This document shows positions 32,772 through 44,500 of a stretch of DNA of 64,000 nucleotides, in pieces. The first letter of the stretch is position 1, and each line of letters begins with the position of its first letter. Position numbers and translations under genes: made by a program. This DNA is from Biomphalaria glabrata (Eukaryota > Mollusca > Gastropoda > Planorbidae): assembly GCF_947242115.1 (NCBI RefSeq), contig NC_074723.1, forward strand, positions 17,759,001 through 17,823,000, written 5' to 3'. The notes beneath the pieces were generated by a model that saw nothing but the letters and a program-made list of their open reading frames with translations, did no database searches and had not been told where the DNA came from.

Positions 32772-34289
32772 TGTGAGCTGGCGATCCTAGATTTAATTTT
32801 TATCTATTTTTATCTGTATTTTAAGTTTAACTATCTAGGCTAGTGCTGAGTGCGTGCATGGTTCCCGCCAGCTCTTTTACTTTAGAAGTTAGTTTGTACG
32901 AGTCATGACCTGGCTCTATAAATAGAACAGGTGCGGTCAGTTCTTTCTTTTTTTTTTCCGGTGTTGACCGTCGGTCAGTGCAACCATGTAGAAGAAATAA
33001 GTATTTAATTGTTGCGCTTGTATTCAGCTGGGACCGCCTGTAAGTTGGAAAATGTTTTTATTTTATTTCTTTAGTTTGTATTTGTATTAGTTATTCCTAC
33101 ATCTACTGTTATAGTCTAGATGTGGACTGATTAGTGTAGTGGCATCACTGGCTAGTTAATTAGCCATGATTGTCTATGATGGAACCGGAAGGTCCATTAA
33201 GCTGGATAGCGTCACCCCTTCCTTTCCCCCCCCCCCCAGCTATCCCTAATAATCCCCTTATTGTTTTTCTATACTATGTCTATTTGTAAATATTTTATTA
33301 TCTTATACTCTTATGTATGTTTATTTTTATTAGTGATTCTTTTTGGTAGTTTCTGAAGTGTAGTTGGCAGATAATATTATTTTTAATTTTGTTGTACTTT
33401 TATGTACAAGATGGCGGCTGGCATAAGCCGGCTCATTAACCTAGATCTAATGTGTATTGTTGTGACTTTTATCTGATGTTATCTAGATCTGTTTATTGTC
33501 TACCCAGCCTGTGTGGGTTGTGGCGTAGACTTGACCTAAAATTTTGTGGCTTTTATTAGCTACATGGAGGCTAATTACTAATATGTAATTACCTCATGTC
33601 TCTAGGTCGGTTTGTGTACTAGACTAGGTCTAGTCTAGCTTTTTTAAACTTTTTACTATTTTTTAACGTTTTTATGTATTGATTTTTGCAGGCTATCCTT
33701 ACTGCAGTACTGCTGTTGTTAGTCTACTGCCTGTAGGCTGTTGTTAGTCTACTGCCTGTAGGCTGTTGTTAGTCTACTGCCATTAGTCTGCCATCGTCTC
33801 CTTGTAGTACCTTTTTGTGTTATATTTTATTAATTCTAAGCTTAGGTCTAGGGTAGTAATAGTTAGTATTGTTGTTATGGATTAGGTCTAGGGTAGTAAT
33901 AGTTAGATAGTTGGTTTGGTTAGTCTGTTAGTGTTTGTAGATTTAGAGGGTTTTAGTCAGATGCTGAGTTCAGTTGTAGTGTTAGTGTAGCTCTATATGT
34001 TATATTTTATTATTGATTTATTTGTGTATGTAAATAAAGTTTCTTTTTGTTTTATTTATCCTAAAGTAAAAGTTTCGTTATTGCTTTCTTTTAGTTAGCT
34101 AGAATAGTTTAGCTTAGTTCAATTGTGCTGTCTGGTTGCTTAGGCGACTCTAGCCCCTTGGTCGCAGACCGAGGTGCACAGATTGGGCCCACCCAGTAGC
34201 GCTAACATCTGCCTACTGTTAATGAATTTAATGTTGAGCAGCAGAAGAGAATAGGCCACCACAGCTCGCGCCTGCCTGACCTGCTCACA
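32772..34289 (+). repeat. 5' LTR of copy 1
   Basis: 1,518 bp. Contains TATAAATA at 32,917-32,924, a long C-tract near 33,226-33,238, a 25-bp block (gctgttgttagtctactgcc) in tandem at about 33,712-33,785 and AATAAA at 34,033-34,038. Confidence 0.8.
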
Positions 34290-36617
34290 TTTTTTGGTGT
34301 CAGAAGTGGGATCTGTGCTTAAGTAATCAGACACACATTGTTTTTTAGGGATTAGGCTTTTGTTAGGTGGATTTAGGTTTTGCTAGGCTTTTTTAGGGCT
34401 TGTGTTAGGATTGAATATGGTAGCATTAGTTTTAGGACTTGGCAGCAGTGTTTATTTTGTTGTAGGTTGATGGGAAGTGTTTAGGATATGGATCATATGG
34501 ATAGTCTAGTTTGTTGTTTTGAGTTTTGTTTTATGTTGTGGTTTCCTTATAGTCGGTAAAGTTTTTTATTGTCGTTGAAGTGCTAGGTCTAGAAGTTTAG
34601 TAGGATGTAGTTCTAGGAAGTTGTTGTAGTGCGTTGTGAGGTAGTTAGTATTTGTTGTTGTGGGTTAGGGTTAGAGTTGAAGTGTTAGGTTAGGGTGGCA
34701 GAATGGCAGCAGCGGCAGGAAGGATGCAGCGGTCCCAGGCTGATGTGGAGGTGCCTCGGAAGAGTGATCCGAGAGGAGGAGAGAAGTCTGCAGCTACCCC
34801 CATGCCTGCAGAGAGATGTCTGCCCAGCATCAACAGACGAGAGATGTCATGGCTAGAGCCAGCGGATGACATGTACCAGCCATCCATTAGGTGAGAGTGT
34901 TCGACTTTCACCAGCCATGTCAGCACCAGAGGACGATCCTCTCAATGTTGGAAATAGCTATGTATGGATTTACGGCAATGAATCCCAACAAGCAGGTGTT
35001 ATCGACTTTATCAGTAAGAGGAAGGCTTGCCTTATAGTCCTTATCTTCCTGTGGTGAATTGACTAAATATGGATAGATTCGCAGTTGCTGGTGGCCTGAA
35101 TGTGTGAAGCGACACTACCAAGACTTAGGCAGTTCCAGCATGGGTTTTTTTTTACAAATAGCCATGTACCGGCCTGACAGAGGTGCCCCACCGCCACCTC
35201 TGTGTTTTAAACAACTGGGCCAGTTTGTCCTTCCATTTAGGACGACTGTCAGCCCAGTTGCAACGTTCAGTTTTGTGGCCATTGCCACACCTTGAAAGGT
35301 CCCCAAGTCCGGGGGTCAGCTACTCTGTCTACAAGATTACCTTGCCAGATGCACCCAGCCAGCCACAGTCAATCCCTGCTCCTGCACCGGTAGGCCCAAG
35401 AAGGTCCTCCAGGACGAGAAGACAACCTACCCGACTGGATATTTAGTTTTAGTCCTTTTTTGTTTGTTGTAAGCTTTTCTTTGTATGGCTATGTTTTTGC
35501 ATGTTTAATATTATTTTGTTGTGTGGTATTAATGATGTATTTTGTATAATGATTTTTTTTTTATTTTTGTATATTCCATGCTTGCTCTACTAATGGTTTT
35601 GCAACCTAGTAGATATTTTTTTAGTCTTTATTGGGCTCTCAAAAGCCAATATTGTGCTGGAATGTTGTAGTTGCTGTAGTAATATGCTGTATGTACGATT
35701 TTTCTAGTCATGTTAATTTTCGATGTTGCCGTCAAGGTACTCGTTATGTTATTTGTCTTGGAGGCCATGACGTAGATAAATGTAATACATTTTATTGCAG
35801 TATTTTGTTGTTGCCTTTGGAAGGCCATGTAATGTCTTTTTGTGAGTAGTTTCGACTTTTTTTTGCTTTGTGAGGTAGGAAGTTTTTTTACTTTTTGAAG
35901 TACTTAAGGTACTCATTAATGTCATGTTAGGTTGAATTGGCTGACAGTGGTCCTTTTATTTTTTTATTTTCTATGTCTCATCACCACTGTTGGATGCCCT
36001 GTGTTTTTGTTATGGCACTATAACTTCAGGTTGTGTTATGACACTTTGGGTGTACCATTTTTTAATGTTTTGGTCTTTGTGACCATTGTGAGCCTTCAGT
36101 GGCTGGCCATAAGTCTGTGTGACTATGGGCCTGTTGAAGCCTTGGTGGCTTTGTATAAGTCTGTGTGACTATGGGCCATAAGTCTGTGTGACTATGGACC
36201 CGTTTGAAGCCTTGGTGGCTTTGTATAAGTCTGTGTGACTTTGTTTTAGCCTGTGTGGCTAAGGAACTGAGTTAAGCCTCATAGAGTTCCTGTTGGTCTG
36301 TGTGACTAATCTTAGCATGTTTGGCTAGGGCGTCATTTGCTCTAACCATGTAGTTTTCGTTAATTACTTTTTTTGTCGTTCCATTTTTTTAAAGATGTCA
36401 TGCACTATATTTTGTATTACCTGTATTTTTATTGTTTTCTGTTGAAAGCTTTGCCACTTGTGAAGCCATTTAGTACTGAGAGCTATGGTTATAGTTCTCC
36501 GTTCTCTTGTATGAATTCATTTTTATTTTATTTCTGCTGTATATATTTTGACTTTTTATCTCTGTATTTTGTGTATTTTTATTTTGCGGGGACGCAAAAG
36601 TTTTGAGCGGGGGTGAA
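34290..36617 (+). other. Inner region of LARD-like copy 1
   Basis: No long reading frame. Short pieces include a small frame from 34,703 (MAAAAGRMQRSQADVEVPRK) and a basic tail RRSSRTRRQPTRLDI ending at 35,443, both reminiscent of the two ends of a retroelement coding region. Between 36,080 and 36,320 lies a run of diverged repeats of 'aagtctgtgtgactatggg' and 'agcctgtgtggctaag'. A second copy of the inner region is at 60,237-62,446. Confidence 0.6.
34295..34312 (+). promoter_or_regulatory. Primer-binding site, tRNA-Leu type
   Basis: TGGTGTCAGAAGTGGGAT, five bases after the 5' LTR. It is complementary to the 3' end of metazoan tRNA-Leu (…ATCCCACTTCTGACA plus CCA), from memory of tRNA-Leu(CAA). 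The same 18-mer is at 60,242-60,259. Confidence 0.75.
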
Positions 36618-38104
36618 TGTGAGCTGGCGATCCTAGATTTAATTTTTATCTATTTTTATCTGTATTTTAAGTTTAACTATCTAGGCTAGTGCTGAGTGCG
36701 TGCATGGTTCCCGCCAGCTCTTTTACTTTAGAAGTTAGTTTGTACGAGTCATGACCTGGCTCTATAAATAGAACAGGTGCGGTCAGTTCTTTCTTTTTTT
36801 TTTCCGGTGTTGACCGTCGGTCAGTGCAACCATGTAGAAGAAATAAGTATTTAATTGTTGCGCTTGTATTCAGCTGGGACCGCCTGTAAGTTGGAAAATG
36901 TTTTTATTTTATTTCTTTAGTTTGTATTTGTATTAGTTATTCCTACATCTACTGTTATAGTCTAGATGTGGACTGATTAGTGTAGTGGCATCACTGGCTA
37001 GTTAATTAGCCATGATTGTCTATGATGGAACCGGAAGGTCCATTAAGCTGGATAGCGTCACCCCTTCCTTTCCCCCCCCCCCCCCCCCCCAAGCTATCCC
37101 TAATAATCCCCTTATTGTTTTTCTATACTATGTCTATTTGTAAATATTTTATTATCTTATACTCTTATGTATGTTTATTTTTATTAGTGATTCTTTTTGG
37201 TAGTTTCTGAAGTGTAGTTGGCAGATAATATTATTTTTAATTTTGTTGTACTTTTATGTACAAGATGGCGGCTGGCATAAGCCGGCTCATTAACCTAGAT
37301 CTAATGTGTATTGTTGTGACTTTTATCTGATGTTATCTAGATCTGTTTATTGTCTACCCAGCCTGTGTGGGTTGTGGCGTAGACTTGACCTAAAATTTTG
37401 TGGCTTTTATTAGCTACATGGAGGCTAATTACTAATATGTAATTACCTCATGTCTCTAGGTCGGTTTGTGTACTAGACTAGGTCTAGTCTAGCTTTTTTA
37501 AACTTTTTACTATTTTTTAACGTTTTTATGTATTGATTTTTGCAGGCTATCCTTACTGCAGTACTGCTGTTGTTAGTCTACTGCCTGTAGGCTGTTGTTA
37601 GTCTACTGCCTGTAGGCTGTTGTTAGTCTACTGCCATTAGTCTGCCATCGTCTCCTTGTAGTACCTTTTTGTGTTATATTTTATTAATTCTAAGCTTAGG
37701 TCTAGGGTAGTAATAGTTAGATAGTTGGTTTGGTTAGTCTGTTAGTGTTTGTAGATTTAGAGGGTTTTAGTCAGATGCTGAGTTCAGTTGTAGTGTTAGT
37801 GTAGCTCTATATGTTATATTTTATTATTGATTTATTTGTGTATGTAAATAAAGTTTCTTTTTGTTTTATTTATCCTAAAGTAAAAGTTTCGTTATTGCTT
37901 TCTTTTAGTTAGCTAGAATAGTTTAGCTTAGTTCAATTGTGCTGTCTGGTTGCTTAGGCGACTCTAGCCCCTTGGTCGCAGACCGAGGTGCACAGATTGG
38001 GCCCACCCAGTAGCGCTAACATCTGCCTACTGTTAATGAATTTAATGTTGAGCAGCAGAAGAGAATAGGCCACCACAGCTCGCGCCTGCCCTGACCTGCT
38101 CACA
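36618..38104 (+). repeat. 3' LTR of copy 1
   Basis: 1,487 bp, same ends and internal landmarks as the 5' LTR. Directly preceded by the purine-rich tract 'gagcgggggtgaa'. Confidence 0.8.
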
Positions 38105-38593
38105 CTTGGAAAAGATTAGAGTAACACCATTAGTAAATTTACTAAACTTAGAGACACTTCAGCACAGAAGAATACAAAGTAAAGTGGCTACATAAAACAC
38201 TAAACCATAACTTAGAAATAGAATATGAGCTTTGTTGTTTGTTTGTTTTTTTTTAAGTTTTTTTTTTAGCTTGATATCTTTTTTTGAGGCTCTTTTCTTT
38301 TGGAGTCGACGGTGCTGCAGCCCTGCCTGCCCTCCCTTAAATCCGGCCCTGGTTGTAGTTATTATTCACTTTGACAAAGACATTTCGATTATGGGACAAA
38401 TGATAATTTTTTTTTCTCCATTTTTTTGTCTTTAAGTAAATAATATATATATATATATATTGTTAAATTTTGTAAAAACTAAACGAAAGTCATCAACGAT
38501 ACATATATTTACATTTGAGTTTTAAAAGTTTTTATTTATGCGATATAACCATCTTAAAAAATACACCCAGTATGAGAGGAATCAATGAAATAT

Positions 38594-41500
38594 TTAATAG
38601 GGCAAAATGTTTCCTTTGAAATCGATCAGTTTTCCGTTACTCTCCTCCCCGGCTTTAGCGATCGCTTGAAGACAATCTTTGATGCTCTCTTCTGCAGTCA
38701 AAGGGGCCGCGCTTGTGCCCATGTCTGTCTTCACCCAGCCAGGGTGCAGAGCAGTAACAAGGATGCCATCAGACCTCAACTCTCTCGCAGCGAGAATGGT
38801 CGCCATGTTTAATGCAGTTTTAGATAGCCTATAGAAAAGAAAAAAAGAGAAAGAGAGAAACGAGATGAAACTACTTGGACATTGTTAACAGTCAATATTT
38901 ATGAAAGTTCAATACTTTAAAACTAAGCTTACAATGTAAATATTTTTTTTAGAGAAAAATTTTCTTATGGCTAGAGCGTTTCAAGTTATAAGCTAAAATT
39001 TCAAGCCTTCCCGTGACGTTAATTTTTTTCCTCTCTTAGGTCAGTAAAGTGACACTTTCAGACTGAGTTGATCTTTATAGCGCCGTCCACCTTCGAGGTC
39101 GTCAAAAAATATTGCATTAGGCATGCCGTTTGAAAAAGAAAAAAAAAGTGTATAATTTAACAGATTCTTCAAAAATTAAGTAAAAACGAACGTTCATGCA
39201 TAACTCTACCTACTTGTAATGCATAAAACTGTGTTCAGGGGGGATCGTATCCTGAGAACCTTGAGAACTAATAATAGAGGAGATCATAACCACAGCAGCT
39301 TTGCTTGTGCTCAGTTCTTTGGTGCCAGAAAGCGATGCAGCTTTCCGTAGAAGAGGTAGGAACTTCTGGGTCAATATGACTGGGCCTAGGAATTATTTTA
39401 ACAAAATATAGAAATAAACATGAAGCTCAGTACCGTATAAAAAATGTGAATGCAAAGATAATCGTTGGATTAGTTTCATGCTGAAGACAATCCATCTCAC
39501 TACACACTAAAGATATCGAAAGTAATTCAAGGCAATATTAATGTAGACCAGTGGTTCTCAAACCTTTTGGACCCGGGAACCCCTATATAATATATATATA
39601 TAGTCAAAATGTGCCCACGGACCCTTAATTAAAAAGGCTACATAAATGCATAATAAAAAAAAATACAAATCTAAAGATACAATCTAGTTAACTCTTTCTC
39701 TCCGTAATTATTTTGCCGTGTTTTGAAGGAATCCTTTATTTTGCTCATTACTATTTCACCATGTTAGGTGTCAAATATATGTCCTTCTATCTTGGAACAG
39801 GTGTGCACAAACGTCACAAGAAATGTGGCTAAGTTTACACTTCAAACTTTTGAAGCAGTGATTCCCAAACCACAGAATACGGTTCATATCTGGCCACTCG
39901 AAACGTCTGCACATTGTATACGATGAAGCTTCAGACGATCAATTCTATGTGGCCAAACAAATTATTTTTTTCTCGGTGCATGTGATTTAAGTGTCGGAAA
40001 TTGATATGTTTCCACTTCGTCAAAGTCTTATACCGGTACGACACTCGCCCAGAGCTACGCTACCCAGCTCTGATGGAAACGGTCGTTAGAGGAGACGCTT
40101 AGGCAATAGGGTAGCAAAACAAGACTCCCGTTGGGATTCTTAAGAACTTTGTTTATTACATTGGTCTAGGATGTTATAGAGAGCCCCAACAACTATCCAT
40201 ACGTAGTTCCTCTAGGAACAGTTTTATTGTAGATAACTGCACAGCCACGGTAGTACATTAAAGAAAAATGATGTGAAGTTACCGGTGTGTTCGGCCTACG
40301 ACCTCGCATCTAGTCCCAAGAGCCGGAATTTGAACCACTGGAGATAGAAATGTGATATACTGACATCTACCTGGATCCCTCCCAGACTGAACAACTATTC
40401 TTACAGGCCATCGGAAGGCAGATTTTGTTGGCCTAGAGTTTCTTGAGTCTATGACTCAACTCTTGACAATTACAACTATATGACACTAACAACACTAGGG
40501 AGAGCCGTTGATAAAAATGCTGTGAAGGTAAGGTGGCAAAAAAAAAAACAACTAACTAACACAACAAAAACCTGTTATTACTTCTTTTAAAAACCGTGTG
40601 CCGCAGAGTCACTTTATAGCCAAATATCTAACGATTAACACAGTATCGTAAATAAATTGAGCGTTTTATCTAATAGAGGACCAATTTAATAAACAACATT
40701 CGCAGCAGCCATGGACAGTGTCAATGTAGACATTAGCGTTCACTTCTACTTAGGCTTATCAATATGTTGTTTTTTTTTTATTGTATTTATTATCAATATG
40801 TTGTTTTTTTTAATTGTATTTATTTAAGACTGTTGATTATAAAGGTTGATTATAAATATAAATTCTTCTTTTCCATCTAGCCAGCTTTTCCCTCTATGAA
40901 AACGTCATTATTATAATTTTAAAGGGCGACACCATAGACAGACATGGGCGTTCTTGTCAAAGTGTGAAGTTATAATAATTTATGGATTAGGCAAAGAATA
41001 GTAAAATGTAGATATACAAAACTTAAAAGTTTACTTTTATTACTATTCAGATAAAGGCTTCAATCTGCATGGAATCTATAATATATAGGACAATACTGAA
41101 TGGAAAAGATCGTCTCTCGAGACGTAAAATGCCACAGAAATGTCAATACACAGATGTCATATTTCTTTTCTTTGAATCTTCAGCATTATGTTCTGCAGTA
41201 TTGGATTTGAGATGCGTCTCCCTTAAAAACGTCATTAGATTATAGTGTATGAGAATCAACTTCTTTTGTTACAGATTAAACTTGCTTCCAATGTCAATAT
41301 TTATTTATTAGTAAAAAAAAAAGATACCATTTAAATAGTTACAATTTAAAATAAATTAAGTACAACGTGATCATACATGGAAATGAGAGTAGGTACATAA
41401 AGGTTGCCAAAGCATTTTATCGTTATAAGTTGCACTATACATGATATATTACTACTTTAAGTACAAACGATTTAAAAAACGAAATACATAGCTTAAACAA

Positions 41501-44500
41501 AGAGAAAATTAAAACAAGGACAAATTATCTAAACTATCAATTTGATAGCAGTTTGATATCTAATGACTTATTTGTAAATTAAATACATCGTTTTGACTCT
41601 CTGCTCAGTAGTTTAATTGTGCTTCTTGAATTTGTGCGAATTGTACATGTTATTCATTATGTACCTACATCTGCACAATCCTGTATAGATAATACTCTGG
41701 ATCGTTGATCTTAAGATATATACAGTGAAAATTATTTCAAATGATATTTAATAATTGTGGTATAGGTATATAAATAAATGTATTAATCATTGAAATTACA
41801 TTTGGAAAGTATTATAGCATTTACATTTAATAAAACTAAATTTAATATAAATTGCAAAATATTAATACTAACAATATAATAAGATATTTTCAATTTAATT
41901 TAAAGTAACAAACTAAAATATAGAATTTCGCTTTTATTAAGAGGTAGATGTAATATCTCTTACCTCCCTTTCTAAGTTTCAATGACAAAGTTGCCTTTCC
42001 TCTTTTTTATGATAAATCATGGTAAAATTGTTTATACGAGAAAAATCAAATTAACGTGTACTCAAAATCAGTGAAAAATGAAGTAGCACAACAAAAAATA
42101 AGTAATCTCACATGTATACACAACGTAACACTCAAAGATTTTTTTTTAACAGAGCGGCCCTCATTATAAGGTCTGAATCACATTTTTTTCTTTCTAAGAA
42201 TTGACAAATTATTGACAGAGGCATTCCTTCTTATGTTATTTTGGATAGTGATAATTTATTGGGATATTGTATATAACATACATATTACGTTTTATTGTCG
42301 GATATTGGATTTCATCGAAATGAAATGAGTCAAACGAAATCTTTTTATGTTTTCCTATGACAGTGTTTCCAAAACTTTTGACATATGTGTACCCCTTTTA
42401 TAATTTTTGTAATACTGAGTAACTTCCTCCCCCCCCTCCCCCCCAACCACACTTAAATTTATTAACAGAACATGATAACTGGGTATTTAAAAAAATGCAT
42501 AGTAAATGAGGTGCAACATCCCGTACCCCTGGGAAACACTGTCCTACGAGATTATTTTAAATGCCTTTGAAAGGGTTAATTTAAAATGATGTCCATTACT
42601 TTGAGTCATTTGAGATAATACAACGAGATGAGCTCTTCTTTTTGAACCCTTAGAATGTGAGCTTTCCATTATCACATTTGGGTTTTATGCCTCTTTTTGG
42701 TGGGCTTTTTTTTTTCTTTTTTCGGGACTACCTTTCATTTTTTTCTTTCTTCTTTTATAGTTACATTTAGGGCGCCACATCTCCAGCCTCTATACATAAA
42801 CATTACGTGTCATTCGCATTGGAAAGTCATGATTTGATTATTGGTGTTAGTTAAGAACATTAAGTCTAATGCTTAAAATGATGCTTATTTGTTGGAGTAG
42901 TCCCCCTTGACTTTTATGTTTTGTTATGATCTCCATGCAAGATGGCGGCAGCCTGAAATGCAAGTGTTAACTATTAAAGTACCCATCGTTTTAGTTGATC
43001 ACTCAAAGTGTTTGTTGAGTCTTTGATCATCTAGCAGCCTAGCTATTAACAATTGGTTTAATTAAAGTGTTGTGTGGGTGGAGGTCTCTAGTTCCCAAGT
43101 TGATTCCAGGCACAAATATATCTTGCACTACACTACGACTGATGAAACTGATGTTCAGTATTCTAAAGGGTCACACTGACTAGTAAAACATATTTTGCCA
43201 TGTAACTAATTGCGCGCGTGTGTGTGTGTGTGAGAGAGAGAATAATTCCAAACTTACTGCTGACATTGACGTTAAAATGTTCCTGCAGGATTGTTCTCGT
43301 CACGTCTGTTAGAACTCCTTGTATTTGCCTGGATAAAATAGCAGCATTATTGATGAGTAGGTTTAAGCCTTTCTCACCAACATAACCTGATATTACCTGC
43401 ATTAAATAAATGAAAGTTAATTGTAATTATTATATCAAAAACAAACATTTTTAAAATAGTTGAAATTGAGTTTAAGGTCTTGTTATTTGTGAATTTGTGC
43501 CAAAAAACACCAAAACTAAAACTTTATGGCCACATCACACGCCCCTAGGGCTCGCAAAGACCTTCTTTCTGAGAAAAGTAGAAAGAATAAAAAAGAGGCA
43601 GACAGAGAAAGCGATGGAAGACTACATCAAATTGCAAGTCCCTGAAAGATATTCTACTTAAATCAAAAGACAGAGATAATGGTGGGAAGATAAGACTAAG
43701 AGATAGGTGAAGGTGAATTGCGATTTTATTCACCTCCTCATTTCACAGTTGATAATAATATCTGTTATCCGAAAATAAGACTCTTCTTATCAAAAGACAA
43801 TACCTCCATTCAATGAACCCATTTTCTTAATCGTCGATTTTAAAAATGATGCGAACATGCAAATACTAAGAGTGTGTCATGCTCTACTGCACATCGAAGC
43901 TATTTAGCGTTTTGGGCCAAGTCAAGTTGAACGGTTGTTGGTCAAGAAACTTCTGGACAACCTTTAATTAATTTATTTAGCGTTTTGGGCCAAGTCAAGT
44001 TGAACGGTTGTTGGTCAAGAAACATCTGGACAACCTTTAATTGTGTCTGTAACACAAGTGCGGATCAACATGTAAAATATATTTTAAAGAATGTTCCAAA
44101 GAAGGGTCGAGAACATAGTAATTATCTAGAAAAGTCTTTTCTGAAGACCATAAAAGGAAAATGAATCAAAGACAATACCTTATTGTAATTATACTATTTA
44201 TATTAATGACCCTAAATATATTTTCTTAAAATCTTTTTCTATCCTATACTTGATACAAGAATAAATAACTTTTGGGCATTTTTGGAATTTTATACAAAAT
44301 AGGTAGCGTTTAAATAATGAATAACAAAGTTGCGCCGACGAATATTCAAATTGTACAGTTAAAATGAACTAATGCTACGGAAGACTAATAGAACTGTATT
44401 GGAAACATGAAGTGCGGGTATGTATCTGTGACAATGATCCCCAACTTAGTCGACTTAGTACTGGCAATGTTTGTAACTCAACCAGTGTCAATGGCTGGCA

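Larger units (their letters stand above)
32772..38104 (+). mobile_element. LARD-like non-autonomous LTR element, copy 1
   Basis: Two direct LTRs, 32,772-34,289 and 36,618-38,104, start TGTGAGCTGG and end CTGCTCACA. The 2.3-kb inner part has a primer-binding site right after the first LTR and a purine-rich tract before the second, but no gag or pol genes, only short frames. LTRs are almost the same except for C-tract length and one short repeat, so the insertion is young. CTTG flanks both sides (32,768-32,771 and 38,105-38,108), a 4-bp target duplication. Structure looks complete for a non-coding element. Likely mobilised in trans by a Ty3/gypsy-type relative (inference). Confidence 0.8.

Noticed and set aside
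35183-35446. Frame of 87 codons with Pro- and Arg-rich end as a host gene
   Set aside because: It lies in the inner region of the LARD-like element and looks like a leftover of a retroelement coding end.
36373-36606. Hydrophobic frames rich in Phe, Tyr and Leu in the LARD-like inner regions (also near 61.2-62.5 kb)
   Set aside because: They come from T-rich DNA; the frames are not conserved between the two copies.
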